Assembly (NCBI GenBank): GCA_028456385.1
Contig: JALNQF010000734.1
Span: 1-15,368, forward strand
Origin: Ophiosphaerella korrae
Lineage: Eukaryota > Ascomycota > Dothideomycetes > Pleosporales > Phaeosphaeriaceae
Reading direction: 5' to 3'
Length of the DNA stretch: 15,368 nucleotides
The translations under genes and the position numbers were made by a program. The notes below the pieces were generated by a model. It was not told where the DNA came from. It searched no databases and was given only the letters and a program-made list of their open reading frames with translations. Positions 1-9,322 of the stretch are shown in pieces (position 1 is the first letter of the stretch; each line of letters opens with the position of its first letter).

Positions 1-76
1 AGTTTGCAATGTTAGTAAGTTGCAAACTTACTAACATTAGTGCGAAAATAAGAGATATAAGGGATAACTCCCTTAC
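1..76. repeat. Partial terminal inverted repeat of the foldback-like DNA element
   Basis: This stretch matches the inner part of the inverted repeats of the element at the right end of the window: it is direct to about 14696-14760 and inverted to about 15188-15260. It holds a near-palindrome at 11-35 (gttagtaagt, tgcaa, acttactaac), the block gtgcgaaaataagagata, and ends in the near-palindromic taagggataactccctta. CpA and TpG survive here (ttgcaa, acattag), so it is less RIP-mutated than the retroelements. The outer end lies off the window, and no partner repeat was found before 14486, so this copy is truncated or interrupted. A 67-codon open frame starting at position 9 runs through it and is not considered a gene. 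Confidence 0.8.
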
Positions 77-204
77 AAGAGCGTTTGCTCTAGATCGTTT
101 ACTACTAAATAGTTACGTATTCTACTACGCTATATTACCTAGCCTAATTACGTGCAATATAATAGCTTACCTACTACTTAGTATTATAATAATTCCCTTA
201 TTCT
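77..204. other. Unassigned AT-rich segment inside the left foldback repeat
   Basis: This sequence follows the inner end of the inverted repeat at 1-76, so it should be the interior of that element. It does not resemble the centre of the right-hand copy (14761-15188). A small palindrome, gagcgtttgctc, lies at about 79-90. No coding motif, repeat or RNA was recognised. Confidence 0.4.
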
Positions 205-373
205 TGTTATAAGTCTTTAAACCCTTTACTAAATTAACTTTCTTTAAAGTATAGTAAGGCTTGTAAGGTATATATTTAGGCTAATACTTAGTTGTCTTAT
301 AACCTTTCTAGTGTGTCTCTAGTAGAGTATAGGTTAATAATACTAATTCTTACGTCTATACTTATTTATAACA
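205..373 (-). repeat. LTR-like segment at the 3' side of copy 1
   Basis: The segment begins TGTTATAA and ends TTATAACA, an 8-bp perfect inverted terminal repeat in the TGTTA...TAACA style of the LTRs elsewhere in the window. It abuts the downstream end of the copy 1 pol region, where a 3' LTR is expected. A patchy similarity (shared blocks such as atagtaag, ctaata and tctagt) runs to about 5296-5483, the same place in copy 2. It is only 169 bp and does not match the 5' LTR at 4699-5150, as a true LTR pair should, and no polypurine tract precedes it. It may be an LTR of another subfamily or a 3' untranslated block. Confidence 0.4.
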
Positions 374-695
374 GGGAGAGCTATTAACTACGCTTAAGAT
401 ATACTATCTAAATAGATTATAGAGGCTAAAAAGGAACGTAATTAGATTCTAAGTATATAGGTAGAAAATTATACTTGCCTAGTTTATCTTTATAAGATAA
501 AAGCCTTAAATAATATAAAGTCTATTAAGTAAGCTCTTCTTTTAGAGTCTAAGCTTAATTTTAAAACTATTATAGAGGCTACTCTAGCTCCTACGATATT
601 AAGCGCTCCTATTTCCTTATTATCTATTGTTAGTAACGTAGGTCCTCTTAGTTTGCTATAAAGCGTTCTAGAAGGTTTTAATTTTAGAACTCTTC
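374..695 (-). other. Copy 1 segment downstream of the chromodomain
   Basis: It is homologous to about 5490-5815 in copy 2. In the pol sense it would be the C-terminal tail after the chromodomain, but that frame holds many stops in both copies. On the opposite (plus) strand, the frame beginning at 380 is comparatively open, with about six stops in 105 codons, and aligns with the same frame of copy 2 with conservative changes (for example LESKLNFKTIIEATLA here against LEAKIDLKDVVEAILA). It may be an antisense coding remnant or a chance mirror of the sense frame. No function is recognised. Confidence 0.5.
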
Positions 696-1930
696 TAGTT
701 TCTTAAAGTAGTTAAGGTTATCTTCTAGTTTCTATATATTTTCCTATAGTTACCTTTTCTTGTCTATACCTATCTATTTTACTAGGTAGTAGTTTCTTCT
801 ATTATAGTACTAATACTATAGGATTTCTTTAACTTCTTATTCTTCTTCTTCTCTATATATATCTACTTTATAAACTAGTAGTTCTACTTCTTATAGTACT
901 TTTTCTAGTAGTACTATATAGAACGTTAGGTGTATCTTTATCTTATTTAGTAGTCTTAGCTTAAATATAACTAGTGTAATTTTTCTCTTAGTCTTATATA
1001 GTCTTATTTTTACGTAATCTAGTTTTAAGCTTAATTATTTACTCTTAATATTTTTTTATACTAACTATACTTTTTCTCTCTCTTTAAATTAAGGTTCTTC
1101 TTTATATTTCTTGTCGTAGTATTTTACTATATAATTGTATAGGAATTCTATATCTTATTATAGCTAATTATATATTTCTTTTAATCTATTAGTAAAGTTT
1201 TCTCTTCTTAAAGACTAAGATACTTTAAATGTTAGTATTTAGTATATATTAGGGTTAAATCTATAATTTATAAAGAAAAGTAATACTCTTATTACTATAT
1301 TCTTTGCGCTGTTGTATACTAACTATACTATAGGTAGTAGCTGTACCTAGTTATTCTAGTTGTAGTTAAGGTAGTATCTTAAGTACTATTCTACTATTTA
1401 GTTTATACGTTCTAACTATCTATCTATCTATAGATAGTATACTGTTAATAATATATATTTAACTCCTAATAATATTACTATTATTCTTTATAGTTTTAAT
1501 ATAAATCTTATATCTCTATCTATAATAATTTTATTAAAGATACTATATTAGCTAACTACGATCTCTAGAACTTAGTATATAGTAACTTCTATTCTACTTT
1601 TCTCTTTATATAGTTTAAAGTATAAGTACTTTATAAGTTTATCTACTATTATTAAGATTCTATTATATTTAACTCCTAATATTAGATCGTTTAACTTAGG
1701 TAATTTCGTAATAAAGTCTATTATAATAATTCCTTATAGTCTTTTTAGTACTTTAACTAGTTATAACGTTCTATATAGTATATATCTATTATACTTGTTT
1801 TTATAATATTCTATATAGTCTTATAGTACTTCTATTACTAGTTATCTTACTTTTAGAATATAAAAGTCTCTTATAAGTCTATCTAGTATTTTATTAATAC
1901 CTTAGTATCTATATACTAGTAGTTTATAAA
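695..1930 (-). pseudogene. Copy 1 integrase with C-terminal chromodomain, RIP-degraded
   Basis: Integrase inserts retroelement cDNA into the genome; a C-terminal chromodomain binds modified histone tails and steers insertion to heterochromatin. The HHCC region is recognisable by GINKILDRLIRDFY, and its CxxC is now YxxY (1806-1817). The catalytic core reads IIIIDFITKLP with Asp at 1716-1718, then IDRDIRF with Asp at 1518-1520, then LERIN with Glu at 1410-1412. The last two are separated by 35 residues, the canonical D,D-35-E spacing, and all three acidic residues survive. The chromodomain lies at about 695-845, with EVKEIL, then YYLVK followed by a stop where the family has Trp, then IG. Everything is in the frame of the upstream reverse transcriptase, broken by stops. 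Confidence 0.92.
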
Positions 1931-2179
1931 TTTGTTATATAAACTCTCTCTATATTTTATTTAGAATATATATTCTTCTATAAGCTTTTACATATCTTTC
2001 TTAGATCTTAAGTCTCTTTATTTCTTTAGAGGCTTTCTCTATTTCTTTCTAAATCTATTTATCTAGCTTACTACTTGTTCTTTTAAGTGTTATAGCTATC
2101 TTAGGTATATTTAGGACTAGGTGTCCTTTTTTATTTTTTACTAGAACTATACTAGTAGCGTTTACTTCTTTTTATAAGT

Positions 2180-3410
2180 CTAGTCTTCTACTAAAGGCGT
2201 CTATAAATTAGTTGTCTTTTCCTTTTCTATATATAATTTCTAAATTAAATAGAAATAGGAATTCCTACTATCTTATATAGTATTATAATAGTTCTTTATT
2301 TGTTATAAATCCTATAAGATTCTTATAGTCTATATAGACTTTTGTTTAGTACTTTACTCTTTGTAAATATACTCTCTATTATTTAAATACTTTATAGATT
2401 ACTAATATCTCTTTATTATAAATTAAGTAGTTAAGCTCTACTAGTTTTATTTTCTTAGAAAAGTATTTAATTAGGTAATCTTACTTTATATCTTTATCCT
2501 CTTATATTAATACTATCCTATAGACTAAGTTAGATATATCTATCTTTACTATTACTACTAGGTCTAGGTTATATATTCTAATAACTAGGTTTTATATAAA
2601 CTTCTATTTAATCTAATTTAATACCTTATTATATTCTTAAGTCTATTTAAATAGTATATCTTTCTTTATAAGTTTTATTAATAGTTCTATTAACTTAAAC
2701 TATCTTACTATTAGCTTTCTATGAAAGTTTACTAGTCTACAAAACTACTATACCTCTTATAAGTTCTTTAGTATTAGCTATTCTTAGATTACTTTAATCT
2801 TATTAAGATTAATCTTTTTTTTTCCTAGTTTAATAATAAATCTAAGGAAGTCTGTTTCCTTAGTATAGAATTTATATTTCCTTATCTTAAGAAATAGTTT
2901 ATTTTCTACTAGCTTTTCTAGTACCTTATATACGTATTTTATATATTCTTCCTCTATATCTAAGAATATAAGGATATTGTCTAGGTATACAAATATAAAT
3001 ATATCTAAATATTCTCTTAGGACTATATTAATTCTTTCCTAGAACGCTACTAGTGCGTTTATTAATCTAAATAGTATAACTAAGTATTTAAATAGTTTAT
3101 ATTGCGTTCTAAATATAGTTTTCTATTTATCTCTTATCCTAATTCTAATCTAATAATTAGCGTTATAGATATCTAGTTTTATAAAGATTTAAGCTTTCTA
3201 TAGTCGATCTTATATTTTATCTATATATAGTAAGAAGTACTAGTTCTTATTTATAATTATGTTTATCTTTCTAAAGTCTATATATAGTTATTTATTATCT
3301 ATTCTCTTTTTATCTATAAATATAAGTCTATATACTACTAAAGATTTTAATTCTTATATCTATCCTTTCTTTATTACGTTTTAAATAAATATTTATTTAA
3401 TCTTAAATTC
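2180..3410 (-). pseudogene. Copy 1 reverse transcriptase and RNase H, RIP-degraded
   Basis: The reverse transcriptase palm motif reads FIFVYLDNILIF, with the YLDD box at 2976-2987 changed to YLDN. This GAT to AAT change after a T fits RIP on the opposite strand. Downstream KLFLKIRKYKFYTKE matches the family's thumb-side motif. RNase H begins near 2600; its first catalytic Asp is kept at 2538-2540 (KIDIS), and later blocks read VYIDYKNL, EFLFLFNLEIIYRKGKDN and DAFSRRLDL (about 2180-2340), typical of chromovirus RNase H. The polymerase would copy the element RNA and RNase H would remove the RNA strand; with the YLDD change and stops it cannot work. It is in one frame with protease and integrase. 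Confidence 0.93.
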
Positions 3411-4655
3411 TTCTTCTATTTTTCTATAGACTAGGCTCTATCTTACGTTTTTTCTTTCTCCTAGTTCTATCGCTAGATCCTATAGCTAATATTCTAGAAG
3501 GTAATTATTAGGTTCTATAAGTTATTTCTCCTATTTGTTATATTTATCTAGGAATTCTCCTTTATATATACTTATATTAGCTTTTAATATATCTTTTTTA
3601 GGATAACTAATTTTCCCTATTCTCTAATTAATCTTTAGGTTAGTTATCTATAACTATAGTATACCTAATATAATATCTTATTTATTATTAATTATTATTA
3701 AATCTATAACTATATTCTTAATCTCTAGTCTTTCTAGTTTTAATATAGAAGGTGTTGTTTTAAACCTAATAAGTTCCTAGAATAGTTTTCCTTTAATTAT
3801 ACTTAGTTATTAAGGGTATTTCTTTATTATATAATATATTCCTTACTCTTTTATAAACTTCTTAGATATAAAGTTTCTTATAGCTTTACTATTAATTATA
3901 ACTTCTACTTTCTTTTTTTTAGAAGATACCTTATTTTATAATATATAGGCCTATTATACTTTCTAGTCTCTCTTACTTAGGTTGTTCTTTAAATTATCTA
4001 TTCTTTTAGAGCTATTACTTTACTTTCTATTTGTAGTTTTTGTGTTTAGGATATTTATTATATATATACTTGTACTATAGCCTTCCTTAGACGTATTCTT
4101 TAGATAGCTTAGGTCCTAGCCTAATTAATATATATTCTTTGTTAGGTATTTTAATTATTTTCTAACCTTTAATTTCTTTCTTTAGGATTACCCTTATATA
4201 GTTATATCTTTTCTTTTATATTAGCTATACGTAGTTTTATACTTTTAATTCTCTATATAAGTAGTAGTTTGTATTTAGGTATAATACTTATAATATCTCT
4301 AAGTATACTAGATATTCTAAGTCTATTCTTTTGTTGTCCTCTACCTAGTACTTGTCTATACTAGGTCTTATTATTATTACGATATAGTATACTATTAGTA
4401 TACGTAGTATATAAGCTTTATTAATCTATTACGTTTTTCTTACTAAGTACTACTATTCTCTTTATATAGGTATTCTTCCTACTATAACTATATATTACTT
4501 TATCTATTTTTAAAATATTATAAACCTTATTACCTTAGGATTACGTTGTTTCTAGTCTTTATACGCTTCCTCTATACTTATAACTAGTAAGTATTTTTAA
4601 GTAAACTTCTTTTCTTTATTTTATTCCTCTATATCTATTATTATATAGCTATTAT
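3411..4655 (-). pseudogene. Copy 1 protease and upstream unassigned Pol segment
   Basis: The aspartic protease (retropepsin) signature is at 3882-3893, reading NSKA where the family has DSGA, followed by an AI...F stretch. The two changed residues are G-to-A transitions. Upstream is a long segment shared with copies 2 and 4 but not recognised as a known domain; it includes a tyrosine-studded motif at 4033-4074 (YKYIYNKYPKHKNY). A run of eight T at 3913-3920 (A on the coding strand) carries an extra base relative to copies 2 and 4 and shifts the frame: the spacing between the two motifs is 181 bases here against 180 in the others. The homology to copy 4 ends near 4655, where gag has been lost. 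Confidence 0.8.
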
Positions 4656-4698
4656 TGTAATAGAGTTACTAGAGTTAACTTCCTACTAGCTTTTAGGT
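4656..4698 (-). other. Copy 1 leader and gag-deletion junction
   Basis: Read on the minus strand, this matches the sequence just inside the LTRs of copies 3 and 4 (the block aggaagttaactctag, then ctattaca). At ctattaca the similarity switches from the leader (copy 4 about 11071-11080) to the pol region (copy 4 about 12608). Roughly 1.53 kb covering gag and the two zinc knuckles is absent. A primer binding site should lie here, but no tRNA complement could be recognised after the RIP changes. Confidence 0.75.
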
Positions 4699-5150
4699 TA
4701 TTAGTAGATTACAAGGTAATAATAAAAGTTTGTATTATAATTAGTAATAACTATAAACAATAGTTAATTTATGTATATAATATTAAGTATTAGCGTTTTA
4801 GGTTAGAGATTAGATTACTAATACTATCCTAATAATATATATTACTACTAACTATATACCTAGGCTTTTGAGCTATCTTCGCGCTTTATATTTACTAAGA
4901 TTATAAATTATAAATTTATTACGTACTTAGCTTTATACTTTATATTTACTAAGATCGCGAATTATAAATTTATTACGTACTTAGCTTTATACTTTATATT
5001 TACTAAGATTACAAATCGCGAATTTATTACGTGTCTCTATTATAGTTAGCTTCCTAGTTAAGTCTATTACCCTATAAGTTATATATACTATTATCTTCTA
5101 TCGTAAAGCTAATTAGTTTAAGTTAGCTTTCTTTTATTATAGCTATAACA
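4699..5150 (-). repeat. 5' LTR of copy 1 (452 bp)
   Basis: On the minus strand it starts tgttatagctataata and ends ctactaata, where the paired terminus would be TAACA. It aligns along its length with the plus-strand LTR at 8925-9322. The lengths differ by exactly 54 bp, the length of one internal repeat unit, which confirms both sets of ends. The base run following it, ctatt (5151-5155), is a candidate half of a 5-bp target duplication; the other half is not found. Confidence 0.85.
4885..5046. repeat. Three 54-bp tandem units inside the copy 1 LTR
   Basis: Units begin with tttatatttactaagat at 4885, 4939 and 4993 and carry the shared block tttattacgtacttagc. They differ at short gcga or ttaa-type tracts (ttataaatt, tcgcgaatt, ttacaaatcgcg). 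The related LTR at 8925-9322 has two such units (cttagtaaaca at 9068 and 9122). LTR tandem repeats of this sort often sit in the U3 promoter region; that role is inferred only. Confidence 0.85.
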
Positions 5151-5295
5151 CTATTCTCTTCTTTAAGTAGGTTCTTGTTTCTCTACTCTAGGCCTAAAGT
5201 TATTAGTCTAGTTTCTTATTTATTTCTAATTCTTTATTATTCTCTATATCTTTGTATTCTAACTATAATAAACTTCTTCTTATTACTTGTATTAC
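5151..5295. other. Unassigned spacer between copy 1 LTR and copy 2
   Basis: This AT-rich sequence has no match seen elsewhere in the window. On the minus strand one frame is moderately open (NKKKFIIVRIQRYRE, then stops) but no family is recognised. It could be host DNA, the outer flank of copy 2, or part of an older element into which copies 1 and 2 inserted. Confidence 0.4.
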
Positions 5296-5483
5296 TTGTA
5301 ATAAGGTTAAAATATTTCTATACGCTTATTGTACTTAATTAAAGCTTACTTATCTTATATCCTTAAAAGATAGTAAGTACTATAGTAAGTATATTCTTAC
5401 TAATATCTAATATAAATATACTTCTTCTAGTATTTCTCTTATAGAGTGTAAGTACTTAATTTCTATATAGTCTCTTTTTACTA
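5296..5483 (-). repeat. LTR-like 3' segment of copy 2
   Basis: It occupies the same place relative to copy 2 pol as 205-373 does to copy 1 and shows gapped similarity to it, with shared blocks such as ttaaaagatagtaag, ctaatat and ttctagt. Its ends (tgtaataagg and aattatata) could be RIP-changed versions of TGTTATAA and TTATAACA. The call rests on position and weak similarity only. Confidence 0.3.
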
Positions 5484-5815
5484 AATTATATAGGGTAAGC
5501 TATTAACTAGGCTTAAGAGATACTATTATTATAGTTTATAGAGACTAAGGCTAAGTATAAGTAAACTCTTTATAAGCTAGTAGATCTTTACTTTTATATT
5601 AAGCGTCTTTATAAAATAAAGGCTTATAATAACACTAAATTATCTAAATAGTCTTGTACTTTAGAGGCTAAAATAGATCTTAAAGACGTAGTAGAGGCTA
5701 TTCTAGCTCTTTTTGTATTAGGCGTTCCTAGCGTCTCTCTATTTATTATTAGTAGTACTAATTTTCTTAGTTTACTATAAAGCGCTTTAGAAGGTTTTAA
5801 TTTTAGAACTTGTCT
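5484..5815 (-). other. Copy 2 segment downstream of the chromodomain
   Basis: This is the counterpart of 374-695. The plus-strand frame contains LVDLYFYIKRLYKIKAYNN and LEAKIDLKDVVEAILA and lines up with the copy 1 plus-strand frame without gaps over its well-conserved part. The minus-strand pol frame is dense in stops. The direction in which it once coded is unresolved. Confidence 0.45.
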
Positions 5816-5818
5816 AGT

Positions 5819-7050
5819 TTCTTAAGGTAGTTAAAGTTATCTTCTAGTTCTTATATTTCTTCTTATAGTTATCCTTTTTTGTCTATACCTACCTATTTTA
5901 CTAAGTAGTAGTTCTTACTATTATAGAACTAGTATACTAAGATTTTTTTAACTTCCTATTCCTCTTATTCTCTATACGTGTCTTCTTTGTATACTAGTAG
6001 TTCTACGTCTTATAGTACTATCTCTAGTAGTACTACGTAGAAGGTTAAGTATATCCTTATCTTATTTAGTAACTTTAATTTAAATATAACTAGTATAACT
6101 TTTTTCTTAATTTTATATAGTCTTATCTTAATGTAGTCTAGTTTTAAACTTAGTCTTTTACTTTTTACGTTTTTCCTAACTAACTATACTTTTTCTCCTT
6201 CTCTAAATTAAGGTCCTTCTTAGTATTTTTTATTATAGTACTTAGCTATTTAATTATATAGGAATTCTATATTCTATCTTAGTTAATTATATATATCTTA
6301 AAGTCTATTAGCGAAGTATTCTCTTCTTAGAGACTAAGATATCTAGGTTCTTATTATTTAGTATATATTAGGGTTAAATCTATAGTTTATAAAAAAGAGT
6401 AATACTTTTATTACTATATTTTTTACGCTGTTATATGCTAACTATACTATAGGTAGTAGTTATACTTAGTTATTCTAGTTATAATTAAGGTAGTATCTTA
6501 AATACTACTCTACTATCTAATTTATTTGTTTTAATTATTTATCTATTTATAGGTAATATATAGTAGATATTATGTATTATATTCCTAATTATAATATTAT
6601 TATTCTCTATAGTTTTAATATAAATCTTGTATTTCTATCTATAATTATCTTGTCTAGTAGTCTATATTAACTAATTATAGTTCCTAGAACTTAGTATATA
6701 GTAACTTCTATCCTACTTTTCTCTTTATATAGCTTAAAGTATAAGTACTTTATAATTTTATCTACTATTATTAGAATTCTATTATACTTAACTCTTAATA
6801 TTAGGTCCTTTAACTTTAGTAGCTTTGTAATAAAGTCTATTATAATAATTCTCTATAATTATTCTAGTGCTTTAACTAGTTATAGTATCCTATATAGTAC
6901 GTACCTATTATACTTATTTTTATAATATTCTATATAATCTTATAGTACTTCTATTACTAGTTACTTTACTTTTAGGATATAGTAGTCTTGTAGTAATCTA
7001 TCTAGGGTTTTGTTAATCTCTTAGTATCTATATACTAGTAATTTATAGAA
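5819..7050 (-). pseudogene. Copy 2 integrase with chromodomain, catalytic Glu lost
   Basis: The layout matches copy 1: the HHCC region near 6925-7040, first catalytic Asp at 6835-6837, second Asp at 6637-6639, and chromodomain at about 5819-5964 (EVKKIL, then YYLVK and a stop). The codon at the catalytic Glu position, 6529-6531, now reads AAA (Lys), while the 35-residue spacing is kept. The residue two after the second Asp is also changed from Asp to Asn relative to copy 1. Both are G-to-A transitions. The protein is further broken by stops and could not have been functional after these changes. Confidence 0.9.
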
Positions 7051-7560
7051 TAGTTATATAAATTCTCTTTAGATCTTTTTTAAGATGTATATCTTTCTAT
7101 AAGCTTATATAAATCCTTTTTAGATTTCTAGTTTTTCTATTTCTTTAGATACTTCTTACGTTATTTTCTAAATCTATTTATCTAGCTCGCTACTCTTTCT
7201 TTTAAGTGTTGTAGCTATTCTAGGTATATTTAAGACTAAATATCTTTCTTTATTCTATACTAAAACTATACTAGTAGTATATACTTCTTCTTGTAAGTCT
7301 AGTCTTCTACTAAGAGTATTTATAAATTAGTTATCTTTCTCTTTTATATATATAATTTCTAAGTTAAATATTAATAGGAATTCCTACTATCTTGTATAGT
7401 ATTATACTAATTCCTTGTTTAGTATAAATCCTATAAGGTTCTTGTTTATTTTTATATTAGTTTTCCTAAAATCTACGTAAGGTCTTTTATTACTTATCTC
7501 TTTCTTATCTATAAATATAAGTCTATATACTACTAAGGACTAAGTTTCTTATATCTATCT
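7050..7560 (-). pseudogene. Copy 2 RNase H end fused to reverse transcriptase start by deletion
   Basis: On the minus strand, the reverse transcriptase block VDFRKTN (about 7460-7485) is followed almost at once by the RNase H block LIGF (about 7420-7440). In copy 1 these are 924 bases further apart. The deletion took out the reverse transcriptase palm, including the YLDD box, and the front of RNase H with its first catalytic Asp. It is exactly 308 codons, so the frame is kept between protease (8077-8088) and integrase (6835-6837). Short similar runs of the aagaac type at both edges suggest microhomology at the break. Confidence 0.88.
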
Positions 7561-8924
7561 TTTCTTTATTGCGTTTTTGATAAATGCTCGTTTAATCTTA
7601 GATTTTTCTTCTATTTTTCTATAGACTAGGCTCTATCTTACGTTTTTATCTTCTTTTAGGTCTATTACTAAATCCTATAGCTAATATTCTAGAAGGTAGT
7701 CTTTAGGTTCTATAAGCTATTTTTCCTATTTTTTATATTCTTTAGAAAATTCTCCTTTATATATACTTATGTTAGCTTTTAATATATTCTTTTTAGAGTA
7801 ACTAATTTTCTTTATTATCTAATTAATATAAGGATTAGTTATCTATAACTATAGTATTACTAACATTATATCTTATTTGTTATTAATTGTTATTATGTCT
7901 ATAACTATATTTTTAATTATTATCCCTTCTAGCTCTAGTATAGAGAGAACTGTTTTAAACCTAATAGGTTCTTAGAATAGTTTTCTTTTAATTATACTTA
8001 GTTATTAAGGGTACTTCTTTATTATATAACGTATTCCTTGTATTTCTATAAACTTCTTTAATATAAAGTTTCTTATAGCTCTACTATTAATTATTAGTTA
8101 TACTTTCTTTTCTTAGTATATACTTGTTTTTATAATGTGTAGGCCTCTTATACTTACTAGCTATTCTTACTTTAGTATTTTTATAAATTGTTTATCTTTT
8201 TAAGGCTATAGCTTTACTTTAAGTTTATATTCTTTGTATTTTAGATATTTGTTATATATGTATTTGTACTATAGTCCTTCTTAGACGTATTTCCTAGATA
8301 GTTTTAGTTCTAGCCTTACTACTAGGTATCCTTCTTCTAGTATCGTTTCCTATCTTTAGATTTCTTCTACTAGAATTACTCTTATATAGTTATAGCCTCT
8401 TCTTCTTATAGGCTATATATTATTATTTACTTTAGAGTTCTTATATATAATATAATTCTTATCTAGGTATAATATCTATAATACTTTAAAGTATACTAGA
8501 TGTTTTAGATCTATTATTTTGTTATCCCCTTCCTAGTACTTATCTTTCCTAGGTATATCTATTATTAAGATATAGTATACTATTAGTACTTTTAGCGTAT
8601 AGGCTTTATTAATCTATTACGTTTTTTTTATAAGGAATTACTACTCTCTTTATATAAGTATTCTTTTTACTATAACTATATATTGTTTTATCTATTCCTA
8701 AAATAGTATAAACTTTATTTCTTTAAGATTACGTTCTTTCTAGTCTTTATACGCCTCCTCTATACTTATAACTAGTAAGTATTTCTAAATAAACTTTTAT
8801 TACTTGTTTTATTCTTCTATATCTATTATTATATATCTATTATAGCTATATATATCTAGCTAGGTATACTTTATACCTCTTATACTAACCTCTCTTTTAC
8901 TTTCTTGTAGTACTTTAGAGGAAG
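7561..8924 (-). pseudogene. Copy 2 protease and upstream unassigned Pol segment
   Basis: The protease signature reads NSRA at 8077-8088 in place of DSGA. The tyrosine-rich motif shared with copies 1 and 4 is at 8227-8268 (YKYIYNKYLKYKEY), in the same frame and 180 bases upstream, as in copy 4. The segment is homologous to copy 4 from about 12530 on and ends bluntly at the copy 3 LTR. The sequence between 8270 and 8924 has no recognised domain. Stops of TAG and TAA type are frequent. Confidence 0.8.
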
Positions 8925-9322
8925 TATTATAGCTATAACAAGAGAAAACTAATTCGAGCTAATTAGCCCTACTATAGATAACAATAGTATATATAACCTA
9001 TAGGGTAACAAACTTAACTAGAAAGCTAACTATAATAGAGATACGTAATAGATTTATAATTCGCGATCTTAGTAAACATAAAGTACAAAGCTAAGCACGT
9101 AATAGATTTACAATTTGTAATCTTAGTAAACACAAATTATAAAGTTAGCTAAGAGGCCTAGGTATATAGTTAGTAGTAATGCGCATTATTAGGATAATAT
9201 TAGTAATCTAATCTCTAACCTAGAACGCTAATACTTAACACTATATATATAAATTAACTATTATTTATAGTTATTACTAATTATAACATAAGCTTTTACT
9301 ATTACCTTGTAATCTACTAATA
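8925..9322 (+). repeat. 5' LTR of copy 3 (398 bp)
   Basis: Starts tattatagctataaca, where the relative at 4699-5150 keeps the TGTTA terminus, and ends ctactaata. It has two units of the 54-bp repeat (phase marks at 9068 and 9122) against three in the other LTR, which accounts exactly for the 54-bp length difference. No second LTR of this copy lies in the window. Confidence 0.83.

Larger units (their letters stand above)
374..5150 (-). mobile_element. Copy 1: degenerate Ty3/gypsy chromovirus, gag deleted
   Basis: On the minus strand the order is 5' LTR (5150-4699), short leader (4698-4656), the unassigned pre-protease segment, protease, reverse transcriptase, RNase H, integrase and chromodomain. 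Landmark codons (protease 3882-3893, reverse transcriptase 2976-2987, integrase Asp 1716-1718, chromodomain 834-836) are all in one frame. Many stops interrupt it, mainly TAA and TAG where CAA, CAG or TGG would be expected. Gag is missing: the leader is joined near 4651-4663 to sequence equivalent to copy 4 position 12608. This is the only copy that keeps the whole reverse transcriptase to chromodomain run. The element is dead. Confidence 0.9.
5484..8924 (-). mobile_element. Copy 2: degenerate chromovirus, 5' truncated and internally deleted
   Basis: This is a minus-strand relative of copy 1. It retains the unassigned pre-protease segment, protease, the start of reverse transcriptase, the end of RNase H, integrase and chromodomain. 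Its upstream end stops abruptly at 8924, where the LTR of copy 3 begins, so copy 3 inserted into it. The LTR, leader, gag and the first part of pol are not present in the window. An internal deletion near 7437-7447 removed most of reverse transcriptase. Landmark spacings elsewhere equal those of copy 1, with the integrase Asp to chromodomain distance being 882 bases in both. Confidence 0.9.

Noticed and set aside
9..212. Open frame of 67 codons on the plus strand starting MLVSCKLTN
   Set aside because: It begins inside a repeated inverted-repeat sequence, has low-complexity hydrophobic content typical of AT-rich DNA, and has no recognisable domain. It is open by chance.
200..380. Possible solo LTR independent of copy 1
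   Set aside because: Flanking 5-bp sequences (attct on the left, gggag on the right) do not match as a target duplication, and a related block occupies the same place in copy 2.
4656..4698. tRNA primer binding site
   Set aside because: No stretch complementary to a tRNA 3' end could be recognised in this or the other leaders after RIP; a claim would be a guess.
5151..5155. ctatt next to the copy 1 LTR and ctatt next to the copy 4 LTR as one shared duplication
   Set aside because: The two LTRs belong to different types and opposite strands, and the sequence is common in this AT-rich DNA; coincidence is likely.
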